A stretch of DNA of 64,000 nucleotides from Kyrpidia tusciae DSM 2912 (GTDB lineage: Bacteria > Bacillota > Bacilli > Kyrpidiales > Kyrpidiaceae): positions 1,054,001 through 1,118,000 of the forward strand of contig NC_014098.1 in NCBI RefSeq assembly GCF_000092905.1. The letters run 5' to 3'. Within the stretch, counting starts at the first letter, position 1; each line of letters begins with the position of its first letter. A model generated the notes under the pieces. It was not told the DNA's origin, did not search any database, and saw nothing but the letters and a program-made list of their open reading frames with translations. A program made the position numbers and the translations under genes. Positions 10,148 to 18,751 of the stretch are shown piece after piece.

Positions 10148-10246
10148 CCGTGCGCCCGGCATGGGCGTTGACTGGGTGGTGAAAGTCCGCTGCAGGCGAG
10201 GCAGCACGAGTCTGCTGGCCAAAGGCAGGGGTGCTCGCCGGCGAGT

Positions 10247-11782
10247 TCATTGGATGATATTCTGGCGCATGGCTTTGGCTACAGCTGCCGACCGATTGGG
10301 CACCTGTAATCTTCTGAGGATGGCCCTCACATATTCCGATACCGTGTATTCACTGAGGTGGAGGTGTTGAGAGATTTCCTTTGTATCCAAACCGTCTGCA
10401 ATGAACTGGAGAATCTGTTGTTCCCGGGGAGTCAATACCCCGGAGGAGGGGATTCCCACTTTGGTTGCCGGTTCGGCCAATCGGGCTGACATAGCTTTGG
10501 CAGCCCTCGACATCATGGTGTCCAGAGCGAATAGGGTCCCTTCATCCGCCTGAAAAGGCGTTCCATCCTGATCCAGCAACAGTACTGCGACCTGCCGTTC
10601 TCCAACGACAGGGATAGGACAGACCAACAGGGAAGATAGATGGAATGACTCCACGTAATGATCCGGCAATCTCCGGTGAATGTTCTCAAAATGAACCGGT
10701 TTCATCTTCTCGAACACCTCTTGAATCCCGGACAGATTTTCCACAGGTTCGCGGATGCACTGAATGTTCTCTCTGGGGATGTTGAAGGCATGTACGCCGT
10801 ACACCGACCGGGTGAGCGGGGTGTACCAGAAGAGAGCGCTGCGGCGAAACCCCCCGATTCGACACGTTTTTTCCACTGTCGAAGTGATAATTTCCTCCAG
10901 ATTCTTGGACTGGAGGAGGATTTCATCAAATTGAAGGACAGCCTCGTACAGTCGAAGGCGGTGGGCTTTCAGGGAGGGCGTCGTGTCGACCAGACGAGTC
11001 GACAGGTCAAAGGCTACTCTTAACCACTGGGCGATCTGGTTCAGTCGGTGATGCGATGAGGGACTCGTGCTGCCTGCGGCGGCCAGTCCGATGCCTGGAA
11101 CCACAGTTTGTCGGCAGATCCCGGGATCATGGCCGTATAAACCGGTGAGAATCTGCTGGGTGAGATCCGGCTGGACGGCGGTCGACTTCCAATCACGCCC
11201 CTCGGTTTCCCGTACGGCCAATTCGAGGATCCGGACTTCGGGTTCCGACGTAAATAGCGCCACCCATTGCCACCTTTCTTTCAACGACATGCGGTTCAAC
11301 AGTCTGACCAAAGGAGATGTCCATTCCTCATTGTTTTCCGGGAACGGACCTGCCGGCAGATAGGCGACTTCGAAGGTGATGTAATACAAATTCAAGACCA
11401 GGTTGCGGATCCATGCACACCCCAATTCTGCATCCGTTCGGTCGAGCCTTCGGCGCAGAACTTTGCACACCGTTTCTTCGAAATGGGCAACGGTCGCCAA
11501 TACATGAACGGATTCCAGCATCTGGTGATGATCGACCAAATAGGTTTGAAACCGATAAAACAATGTCGACGGATGCTTTCGCGCCGTGTGCAATTGCTGA
11601 AGAAGAAACACCAACAAGTCCTGGACGACTTCTTTTTGGTGATCTGTGAGCTCCATGGTGTTGAGCTTGACGGTCCAGGGCATGAGGATCTCCGAGTGTC
11701 CCTTGCCGACTTGGTCGACGACTTTGTCCCACAATCGGTTGGACAGCAAGGGAAGGGCAAAGACAGGGTCTTGAACAAACAT
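10247..11782 (-). CDS. GAF domain LuxR-family transcriptional regulator
   Basis: This 511-residue regulator has three parts. An N-terminal helical region of about 270 residues matches nothing I recognise. A GAF-like sensor follows at about 280-435, around FRRSALFWYTP and SSLLVCPIPVVGERQVAVLLLD. A C-terminal LuxR helix-turn-helix starts at about 450 with LTPREQQILQFIADGL and DTKEISQHLHLSEYTVSEY. An upstream TTG is in frame, but the GGGGGA site is correctly spaced only for the ATG at 11782. The gene is divergent from the SCP2-ADH-R2lox-ALDH operon, which makes it the likely regulator of that operon, perhaps responding to a small hydrophobic ligand. The ligand is unknown. Confidence 0.82.
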   Translation of the reverse strand: MFVQDPVFALPLLSNRLWDKVVDQVGKGHSEILMPWTVKLNTMELTDHQKEVVQDLLVFLLQQLHTARKHPSTLFYRFQTYLVDHHQMLESVHVLATVAHFEETVCKVLRRRLDRTDAELGCAWIRNLVLNLYYITFEVAYLPAGPFPENNEEWTSPLVRLLNRMSLKERWQWVALFTSEPEVRILELAVRETEGRDWKSTAVQPDLTQQILTGLYGHDPGICRQTVVPGIGLAAAGSTSPSSHHRLNQIAQWLRVAFDLSTRLVDTTPSLKAHRLRLYEAVLQFDEILLQSKNLEEIITSTVEKTCRIGGFRRSALFWYTPLTRSVYGVHAFNIPRENIQCIREPVENLSGIQEVFEKMKPVHFENIHRRLPDHYVESFHLSSLLVCPIPVVGERQVAVLLLDQDGTPFQADEGTLFALDTMMSRAAKAMSARLAEPATKVGIPSSGVLTPREQQILQFIADGLDTKEISQHLHLSEYTVSEYVRAILRRLQVPNRSAAVAKAMRQNIIQ

Positions 11783-12425
11783 GGTCAAATCCCCCTTTTT
11801 TCGACCGGTTGTTGTGGATCATCCGGGTGAGGAGCGCCTTCGCGACGCCCCCGTGGGGCCGTCATCCGCATGACTGGCAGACTCACACCCGTCCCTTCGG
11901 TTTATGGCGGTGACCGGTTGACGGACATCGCTTGGACGTTTTCCGCTCCGTCCCGGTGAACCGTGCCGGCCTGTTGATTTTTCCGATTGAGATCGTCGAT
12001 GTTTTTCCCCACCTGTACGTCGAGCCAACCGGAAAAGTGGCGGCTGAGGTGATTCCTCGGTACGTGGTGAGTTGCCGAAGGAGTTGGCGACCGCTTCGCG
12101 CCGGGCGTTGACAGGGATGTTTGACGGTGTGCGGATGGGTAAAGTCATTGTATATGTCCAACCAGTCAAAATCAACTGATCAAAACAATCTTTTTCCAAT
12201 GAACCCTGATATTTTTAATCAAGAATAAAAAATACAATTAACAGTCGATGAAGTATTTATTTTTGAGGAATGGAGGGGGCGATCCGGGAAATGAATCTCG
12301 GCCCGCAGCACACGAAAATCAATGGGTTAAACTTCCCTGGTTTCAGGGGTACGATGATTTACGAAAAAATGTAGAATAAACCGTGAAGATCCAATAAAAC
12401 TTCGATGACAGAAGGGGGAATTTCG
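11783..12425. other. Long divergent regulatory region between LuxR regulator and SCP2 operon
   Basis: This 643-bp stretch holds no convincing gene. The part 12176-12260 is clearly AT-rich against a GC-rich background. It carries a strong minus-strand promoter at 12147-12175 that gives the regulator a leader of about 360 nt. A weaker TAGAAT at 12372-12377 could serve as a -10 for the plus-strand operon. Short open frames inside it lack ribosome binding sites and codon character. Confidence 0.6.
12147..12175 (-). promoter_or_regulatory. Sigma-A type promoter for the LuxR regulator
   Basis: Read on the minus strand, TTGATT and TACAAT are separated by exactly 17 bp. The spacer overlaps an imperfect inverted repeat around AGTCAAAATCAACT (12164-12177), which could be an operator. 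Confidence 0.6.
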
Positions 12426-12854
12426 GTGGGTGTACCCGTCTTCGGATCAGAGTGGGCCCAACAATGGGGAGAAAGATTAAATCAAAGCGTGCAATACCGC
12501 CAATCGGCCCAAACGTGGGAGTGGCCCTTGGTACTCGTTATGGAGCAGGATCCGTCGGTTGGCTTGGCGGAGGATCGTGCGGTGTACCTGGATTTGTGGC
12601 ATGGGGAGTGTCGAGAGGCCAGGGTGGCGACCCCGGAGGATCAGGAGACGGCACCCTATGTGATCAGCGCCGATCCGTACACGTGGAAACAAGTGTTGGA
12701 TCGTGAATTGGAGCCGATAACTGCGATTATGCGGGGAAGGCTGAAGTTGACGAAAGGAAACATGTCCACCCTCTCCGGGTATGTGATAGCGGCCAAATAC
12801 CTGGTGGAGACGGCGATTGATATCGAGGCGGAATTGCCGGAGGGTTTGCGATGA
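12426..12854 (+). CDS. SCP2 sterol-binding domain protein
   Basis: This 142-residue protein resembles sterol carrier protein 2, a small soluble fold with a hydrophobic tunnel for acyl chains or sterols. The pattern LEPITAIMRGRLKLTKGN followed by a C-terminal helix is typical of the family. The GTG start at 12426 has AGAAGGGGGA 7 bp upstream; an ATG at 12405 has none. Its stop overlaps the ATG of the alcohol dehydrogenase (ATGA), so translation is coupled. In this operon it may deliver a lipid-like substrate to the downstream oxidoreductases, which is inference from context. Confidence 0.8.
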   Translation: MGVPVFGSEWAQQWGERLNQSVQYRQSAQTWEWPLVLVMEQDPSVGLAEDRAVYLDLWHGECREARVATPEDQETAPYVISADPYTWKQVLDRELEPITAIMRGRLKLTKGNMSTLSGYVIAAKYLVETAIDIEAELPEGLR

Positions 12855-13894
12855 AGGCGGTGACTTTCCAAGGAGTCGGTGAGGTCAGGGTTGAAACGGT
12901 GAATGACCCCGCCATCCTGGATCCGTCCGACGTGATCCTGCGAGTGACGACGGCTGCTGTTTGTGGTTCGGATCTTCACCTGTATCACGGGAAGATTCCG
13001 GGAATGTTGCCTGGCATGGTGATGGGCCATGAATACGTGGGGATTGTGGAAGAGGTGGGATCCCAGGTCCGGGCCTTTCGACAGGGCGATCGCGTGGTGG
13101 GAGCCTTCCACGTGGCCTGTGGATTCTGTCGGCAATGCCGGCGCGGGGCGTATAATCAATGCGAACAGGGCGGAGTGCTCGGTTATGGGATGGCCTTCGG
13201 TAATCTCGGGGGCACCCAAGCCGAATACGCGAGGATTCCTTTTGCAGATTACACCCTCCGAAAGGTGCCCGAAGGGTTGAGCGATGAACAAGCGCTCTTC
13301 GCGGGAGATATTCTGACCACCGCCTACGGAGCAGTGCGCAACAGTGGATTGTCGCCCGGTGAGACAGTTGCCGTCATTGGATGCGGGCCGGTGGGTATGA
13401 TGGCTGTGATGAGCGCCTTGGCTCTCGGCGCTTCCCGTGTGTTCGCCGTCGATCTGGTTCGGGAGCGAACGGAGGTGGCGGCTCGCCTGGGGGCCGTTCC
13501 CATTCCATCGAAGGAAGTCAACCCCGCGTCAAAGATCCGTGAATGGACCCACGGTGAAGGGGCGGATGTTGTGATCGAAGCGGTGGGCGGTCCCGCGACT
13601 CTTCAACTGGCGTTCGAATTGGTCCGGGGAGGCGGGCGCATCTCAGCGGTCGGGATTACTTCCGAAGATCGGTTCGTCTTTCCGCTCATGCAAAGCTTGG
13701 TCAAGGATCTGACCTTCCGAATTGGAGTGGCCAATGTCCATCGGGACATCGATGCGGTTCTCGCCTTGATTCGCGGGGGGCGCATTGATCCGACGGTGGT
13801 GATTACTCACCGTTTGCCGTTGGAAGCGGCCGCCGAAGGATATCGCCTGTTCGACCAGAGACAAGCGGGGAAAGTGATGTTGACAATGAGTTGA
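12851..13894 (+). CDS. Zinc-dependent medium-chain alcohol dehydrogenase
   Basis: This 347-residue MDR-family enzyme would oxidise an alcohol to an aldehyde or ketone with NAD(P). Catalytic zinc ligands are visible as Cys38 in VCGSDLH and His60-Glu61 in GHEY. The structural zinc set is complete: Cys90, Cys93, Cys96 and Cys104. The nucleotide-binding motif is GCGPVGMMAV near residue 175. The start overlaps the SCP2 stop. The gene stands immediately before R2lox and an aldehyde dehydrogenase, so it probably handles an intermediate between them. The exact alcohol is not deducible. Confidence 0.9.
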   Translation: MKAVTFQGVGEVRVETVNDPAILDPSDVILRVTTAAVCGSDLHLYHGKIPGMLPGMVMGHEYVGIVEEVGSQVRAFRQGDRVVGAFHVACGFCRQCRRGAYNQCEQGGVLGYGMAFGNLGGTQAEYARIPFADYTLRKVPEGLSDEQALFAGDILTTAYGAVRNSGLSPGETVAVIGCGPVGMMAVMSALALGASRVFAVDLVRERTEVAARLGAVPIPSKEVNPASKIREWTHGEGADVVIEAVGGPATLQLAFELVRGGGRISAVGITSEDRFVFPLMQSLVKDLTFRIGVANVHRDIDAVLALIRGGRIDPTVVITHRLPLEAAAEGYRLFDQRQAGKVMLTMS

Positions 13895-13983
13895 GAAAGC
13901 CGCAGGTACAGATGTGGCCGGAGGAGGCAACATCTTTTGGGAACAGGGCGGGAGCCTCAATCATCTGTATGGGGGGATCAAGG

Positions 13984-14874
13984 ATGCGCGTCTTTGCGAC
14001 GACAAGCGAGCGGGGCCTGAACCAGGAGATTTTGCCGATGCGATTGTATCACAAGGCGAAAAAATTGGGGATTTGGGACCCGAAAGAATTGGATTTCACC
14101 CAGGACCGGGAGGACTGGAAAACCCTCACGACGGACCAAAAGGAGTTGATCCTGAAACTCTGCTCCTTATTTCAAGCCGGTGAAGAGGCGGTGACTCGAG
14201 ATCTCCTTCCTCTGATTCGCGTGGTGGCCTCCGAAGGGCGTTTGGAGGAAGAAATGTATCTGACGACCTTTCTTTTTGAAGAGGCCAAACACACGGAATC
14301 ATTTCGCCTGTTTCTGGATGAAGTGGCCGAATACCGCGGAGATTTAGCGATCTATCATAAAGAGAATTATAAAAAAGTTTTTTATGAGTATCTCCCCCAG
14401 GCGATGGAACGGTTGATCCATGACCCATCGCCTGAGGCTCAGGCCGAGGCGTCCGTCACCTACAATATGATTGTGGAAGGGGTTTTGGCCGAGACAGGTT
14501 ATCACGGATTCTCCAATGCGTTGGGCAGACAAGGTAAGATGCCCGGGTTGTTAAAGGCTGTGGAATATCTGAAACGGGATGAATCACGTCACATCGGCTA
14601 CGGAACCTATCTATTGTCCAGATTGATTGCGGAGAATGAAAACGTCTGGAAAACGATCAATAACAAGATGGGAGAGCTTCTGCCATATGCCATTGGAGTT
14701 GTGAACGAACTTTTAGGAGAGGGACCGCATCCCTTTGGATTGGACCCGGAAGAGTTTGTGCAATACGCAACCAAACAATTTCAGATTCGCATGGACGTGC
14801 TGGAGCGGGCCAAGGACAGGTCCGTCGATGAAATCTACGGAATCAGCGAACAGGAAATCGGTGTTCTCTCGTGA
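13984..14874 (+). CDS. R2-like ligand-binding oxidase (R2lox, Mn/Fe)
   Basis: This 296-residue ferritin-like protein belongs to the R2lox group, which resembles ribonucleotide reductase R2 but binds a long-chain fatty acid at a heterodinuclear Mn/Fe site. All six metal ligands are present: Glu67, Glu100, His103, Glu165, Glu200 and His203. Val70 and Tyr160, which form the oxygen-driven ether crosslink in the Geobacillus enzyme, are also kept. The offset to the known numbering is a constant two residues. The chosen ATG at 13984 matches the family's length; an earlier in-frame ATG at 13969 is possible. The physiological substrate of R2lox is unknown. Position between an alcohol and an aldehyde dehydrogenase, with an SCP2 protein upstream, suggests oxidation of a lipophilic compound. 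Confidence 0.93.
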   Translation: MRVFATTSERGLNQEILPMRLYHKAKKLGIWDPKELDFTQDREDWKTLTTDQKELILKLCSLFQAGEEAVTRDLLPLIRVVASEGRLEEEMYLTTFLFEEAKHTESFRLFLDEVAEYRGDLAIYHKENYKKVFYEYLPQAMERLIHDPSPEAQAEASVTYNMIVEGVLAETGYHGFSNALGRQGKMPGLLKAVEYLKRDESRHIGYGTYLLSRLIAENENVWKTINNKMGELLPYAIGVVNELLGEGPHPFGLDPEEFVQYATKQFQIRMDVLERAKDRSVDEIYGISEQEIGVLS

Positions 14875-14884
14875 GGTGCGGGCG

Positions 14885-16378
14885 ATGACGAGCACCCTCA
14901 AACTCCCGGTGGTGTTGGATCGCGTCCGGACGTTTATGGAATCCGGCCCAAAAAAGATGTTGATCGGCGGCCGGTGGGTGCCTTCGGCCTCCGGTCAGAC
15001 GTTTCAAAGTGTGGATCCGGCTTCGGGTGAAGTTTTGTGTACGTTGTACGCAGCGGATGACCCGGATGTGGAGGCGGCGGTGCAGGCGGCCAGGCGGGCG
15101 CTCGACGGTCCCTGGAAGAACATCAGCCCGATGGAGCGGGCGCGCCTGCTGTGGAGGTTGTCCGATCTCCTGGAGGCCCACGCGGAGGAATTGAGTCAGT
15201 TGGAGTCTTTGGATACCGGCAAACCCATAGCCGAGACCTCCGCGGTGGACATTCCGTATGCCATTGACCACTTTCGCTATTTTGCCGGGTGGACGACAAA
15301 GTTGAGCGGGGAAAACCTTCCTGTTTCCATGCCCGGCCAGTACCTGGTGTATACCCGGCGGGAGCCCGTGGGCGTGGTGGGGGCCATTGTACCTTGGAAC
15401 TTTCCCCTGATGATCACCTCGTGGAAAGTTGCGCCGGCTTTGGCGTGCGGGAACACAGTTGTATTAAAGCCGTCGGAATTGACACCTCTGACAGCTCTGC
15501 GCCTCGGAGAACTGGCTCTTGAGGCCGGCATACCGCCCGGGGTTCTCAATGTTGTGCCCGGGTACGGGCACACGGCGGGCGCCGCTCTGACTCACCACCG
15601 CGGAGTGGACAAGATCAGTTTTACCGGTTCCACTCGAGTGGGGAGGGAAATTGTTCATGCGTCAGCGGCGGATTTCAAGCGCCTTTCCTTGGAGTTGGGA
15701 GGAAAATCCCCCAATATTGTGTTCCCGGATGCGGATCTGGACATGGTGGCCGGCGGAATCATGATGAGCATCTTTTTTAACCAAGGGGAAGTTTGTTGCG
15801 CGGGATCGCGACTTTATTTGCACAAACAGGTTTACGACCGGGTGCTGGAGGCGATCGTGCGGCGCGCCAAAACCATTCGCCAAGGCGCCGGGGTGGATCC
15901 TGCCACCCAAATGGGGCCATTGGTGAGCGAACAGCACATGAACCGGGTGTTGGGATACATTGAGAAAGGCTTGGAGGAAGGCGCGAAACGGTTGACGGGC
16001 GGAGTTCGCAAAGGGTCTTCGGGCTACTTTGTAGAACCGACGGTGCTGGAGGCGCGCGACGACATGACCATTGCCAGGGAAGAAGTCTTTGGCCCGGTGC
16101 TGGCGGTGATGCCTTTTGAAGACGTGCGGGATGTGGTCCGAAGAGCGAATGACACGGAGTACGGCCTGGCCGCAGGCATCTGGACGTCGGATGTCAGGCG
16201 GGCCATTCGTGTAGCCCATGAATTGCGGGCGGGGACGGTGTGGATCAACGGCTATAATCTTCTTGATCCCACCAGTCCGTGGGGCGGATTCAAGCAAAGC
16301 GGTCTGGGAAGGGAAATGGGCCGGTATGCGCTCGAACACTACACCGAAATGAAAAGTGTTTGGGTGAATCTCACCTGA
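14885..16378 (+). CDS. NAD(P)-dependent aldehyde dehydrogenase
   Basis: This 497-residue member of the ALDH superfamily would oxidise an aldehyde to the acid. The nucleophile is Cys304 in NQGEVCCAGSR, the general base Glu270 lies in LELGGKSPN, and Asn172 is in PWNFP. The ATG at 14885 lies 10 bp after the R2lox stop and has GAGGTG ahead of it; an upstream open frame only shadows R2lox. It closes the SCP2-ADH-R2lox-ALDH operon. The substrate is not readable from sequence. Confidence 0.93.
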   Translation: MTSTLKLPVVLDRVRTFMESGPKKMLIGGRWVPSASGQTFQSVDPASGEVLCTLYAADDPDVEAAVQAARRALDGPWKNISPMERARLLWRLSDLLEAHAEELSQLESLDTGKPIAETSAVDIPYAIDHFRYFAGWTTKLSGENLPVSMPGQYLVYTRREPVGVVGAIVPWNFPLMITSWKVAPALACGNTVVLKPSELTPLTALRLGELALEAGIPPGVLNVVPGYGHTAGAALTHHRGVDKISFTGSTRVGREIVHASAADFKRLSLELGGKSPNIVFPDADLDMVAGGIMMSIFFNQGEVCCAGSRLYLHKQVYDRVLEAIVRRAKTIRQGAGVDPATQMGPLVSEQHMNRVLGYIEKGLEEGAKRLTGGVRKGSSGYFVEPTVLEARDDMTIAREEVFGPVLAVMPFEDVRDVVRRANDTEYGLAAGIWTSDVRRAIRVAHELRAGTVWINGYNLLDPTSPWGGFKQSGLGREMGRYALEHYTEMKSVWVNLT

Positions 16379-16548
16379 CGGTCTGAACCCCTCTCTCCGG
16401 GTTGTGCACAAGAGAGCCACCCGTGCGGCTCTGTGGAGGTGCATGTCGAATACGGCGGCGGTCTCGGGCACATGCCCCAAGACGCAGAGAGTCACCGGGC
16501 ATCGAGGGAATGGGTTTGGTACAGCTGAGCGGAGATCGAGTGGTGCAA

Positions 16549-16575
16549 GGAGCCTATCGGTGGCAGGTAGGCTCC
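16549..16575 (+). terminator. Hairpin after the aldehyde dehydrogenase operon
   Basis: GGAGCCTA and TAGGCTCC form a perfect 8-bp stem with an 11-nt loop, followed by GTTTCGT. It sits 170 bp after the aldehyde dehydrogenase and 40 bp before the next gene. The T-run is weak. Confidence 0.45.
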
Positions 16576-16615
16576 GTTTCGTACCCGGACTTCCCGCGTT
16601 CTGGGGATTCGGACC

Positions 16616-18391
16616 ATGAAAAATGGGAGGTTAGAAAAAGTGGATTCGAGTTCGGTGGAGAGCATTCAGGTAACCGGAACGCGGCTGCCGCCCCATGAAA
16701 AACAGCAATTGCGAAGAGAAATAGAACAGATGCGAAGCAGGATCACCAAGGGCGGACGATACCGGGCAATCGTCGGAACCCTGGCGAAGCACGGTTTGCT
16801 CCATGTGCTGCAGGACCGCACATGGTGGAAACGTTGGGACCGACAGTGTTCTGTGGAGGAAGCGGGACAACTTCGTCAAATCGGTCGTAGGCTGCGACGG
16901 GTGTTCGAAGAGTTGGGACCGACTTTCATTAAGCTGGGCCAGGTTTTGGTCACCCGCCAGGAGCTGCTTCCAGAGCCGATCACTGCAGAATTGGCCGAGT
17001 TGTTGGATCGGGTTCCGCCCATATCCTTCCCGTATATCGCCGCCATTCTTGATGATGAACTGGCCGGCGGATTGGAGACTTTCGAATGGATTCGCGTCGA
17101 ACCCCTTGGTTCCGCCTCGTTGGCTCAAGTTTATCAAGCACAACTTCGGGATGGGCGGATGTGTGCCGTTAAAGTGGTCCGGCCGGCGGTGGATAAGCTG
17201 TTTGAGACTGATATTCGGATCATCAAACGGTTGGTTCGGCGAATCCAGGTCTTTTTGCCGTCCAATCTGGCCGCAGCTCTTGATCTGCCCGGACTGATTG
17301 AGGATTACTACAGCAGTTCATTGGATGAGCTGGACCTAAAGACCGAAGCGAAGTACATGGATGAGCACCGGAGGATCTCGGCGGAGTTTGCGACCGTACA
17401 CATTCCCGTTGTGTACCAGGCCACGTCCCGAGTGCTCGTCATGGAATACATCGACGGATGGGATTTAAAGGAATTTCCGGTTGATTTTTTAAGTTTCGAA
17501 GAAAGATTCGAACGAATGCTGGATTTAGCACATTACTATATCAAAACATTTAGTGAAGGTTTTTACCACGCGGATCCTCATGGTTCCAACATCATGATCG
17601 ACAGGCGAACCAAAAAAGCGGTGGTGATCGACTGGGGCATGGTGGGGCGGATGGATGCCATCCATACGGAAGCGATTTTCCGGCTGCTCCTGCACTGCCG
17701 CTTAAATCAGGCGGAGGATGCGGCAGAGGCGGCCCTGGATATTATTCAACCGACGCCCCATACCAATCCCGTGGAGCTGAAAGATCAACTTCGATCGATG
17801 ATCATCCATTATTCCGACAGTGACCAGGCGAGCCGTTACAATTGGGGGAATCTTGTTATCCAGATTATCGTGATCGGGATGAAAAATTATTGCCGCATTC
17901 CGAATGGATTGGCGCTTTGGGCCAAAGGGTTTTCGGCTGCAGAGGGGACGGCGCGGTGGCTCTGTCCCGAAATCTCCTTTCACACCGTGGTGGAGAGCGC
18001 CGATGTGCAAATGTTGCGCCGTTGGATAGCAAGGCGTTTCAACTATAGAGCCAACGCCGGGTTTTTAACTGAAATCTCAAAACTCATCGGAACATTCCCT
18101 AGGAGATTCAACAAAATACTTGAGAAACTGGCCTGGAATGACTTGAAGATGATCGTCGAAAACCGAGTCTCATCGGACACGATAGTGTTCGCCAACAAAC
18201 TGGTGAACCGGTTTACACTCGGGGTGTTGTCGGCCGGGTTTTTTGTCGGAGGGACAATTCTCACGGCGTTCGGGTCGTCGGCTGTCGGAACGGTTCCGGG
18301 ATTGCGCGGATTGGCCGCGGGAGTGTTGTGGACCTCAACATTCCTCGCCTGTTATGTCCTTTGGCGTATTGTCCGATCGAGGCGAGCTTAA
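16616..18391 (+). CDS. ABC1/UbiB family atypical kinase with C-terminal membrane anchor
   Basis: This 591-residue protein has the UbiB/ABC1 kinase-like fold. The family's KxGQ motif appears in TFIKLGQVL, the modified nucleotide loop is LGSASLAQVY, the lysine strand is CAVKVVRP, the catalytic loop is YHADPHGSNIMI and the metal-binding motif is VIDWGMVG. Two hydrophobic helices at about 530-585 should anchor it in the membrane, as in other UbiB proteins. Family members support quinone biosynthesis or lipid homeostasis through an ATPase activity. No quinone genes adjoin it here; instead it is followed by secreted and membrane proteins of unknown function. The start has no strong ribosome binding site. 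Confidence 0.88.
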   Translation: MKNGRLEKVDSSSVESIQVTGTRLPPHEKQQLRREIEQMRSRITKGGRYRAIVGTLAKHGLLHVLQDRTWWKRWDRQCSVEEAGQLRQIGRRLRRVFEELGPTFIKLGQVLVTRQELLPEPITAELAELLDRVPPISFPYIAAILDDELAGGLETFEWIRVEPLGSASLAQVYQAQLRDGRMCAVKVVRPAVDKLFETDIRIIKRLVRRIQVFLPSNLAAALDLPGLIEDYYSSSLDELDLKTEAKYMDEHRRISAEFATVHIPVVYQATSRVLVMEYIDGWDLKEFPVDFLSFEERFERMLDLAHYYIKTFSEGFYHADPHGSNIMIDRRTKKAVVIDWGMVGRMDAIHTEAIFRLLLHCRLNQAEDAAEAALDIIQPTPHTNPVELKDQLRSMIIHYSDSDQASRYNWGNLVIQIIVIGMKNYCRIPNGLALWAKGFSAAEGTARWLCPEISFHTVVESADVQMLRRWIARRFNYRANAGFLTEISKLIGTFPRRFNKILEKLAWNDLKMIVENRVSSDTIVFANKLVNRFTLGVLSAGFFVGGTILTAFGSSAVGTVPGLRGLAAGVLWTSTFLACYVLWRIVRSRRA

Positions 18392-18434
18392 AGTCCCGCT
18401 GAGTCGGATTCAGCGCAGTAAGGGGGAGTGATCG

Positions 18435-18731
18435 GTGATTGATGTGAAAGGTTTGGTCCATGAAGTCTTGGACGGTTTGACGCTTCGATCCGCCGGACTT
18501 CTGAGCAGGTGTTCGATAATGATCTTCAACCTGTCGAACATCGGTGCCTTGGTTCGCAGGATGGAAGGCGTGTGGCTGAGGCCGATCGAAGGAACGTTGC
18601 ATGTGGAATGTCGCGGTGCAGCCGGGACGTTGTCCCCGCCCTCCCGGATCGCTTGCGCAGGTCCGGGTCAGGGGGGGCTCCGGTTCCCGCCCGAGAAAGG
18701 AACCCGGACCGGAAGTCGGTGGTGTCGGTGA
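18435..18731 (+). CDS. Hypothetical 98-residue protein
   Basis: A GTG start with AAGGGGGAG 6 bp upstream opens a 98-codon frame 43 bp after the UbiB-like gene and ending 20 bp before the next start. The spacing and site fit a real operon gene. The first half is mildly amphipathic and the second half is rich in Gly, Pro and Arg, which could be composition noise. I do not recognise the protein. Confidence 0.4.
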   Translation: MIDVKGLVHEVLDGLTLRSAGLLSRCSIMIFNLSNIGALVRRMEGVWLRPIEGTLHVECRGAAGTLSPPSRIACAGPGQGGLRFPPEKGTRTGSRWCR

Positions 18732-18751
18732 ACAGGAAAGGGAGACGACGA

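Noticed and set aside
18509-18751. N-terminal extension of the secreted protein at 18752
   Set aside because: The extension has no start signals, overlaps another frame and would bury the signal peptide; the GTG at 18752 has a proper site.
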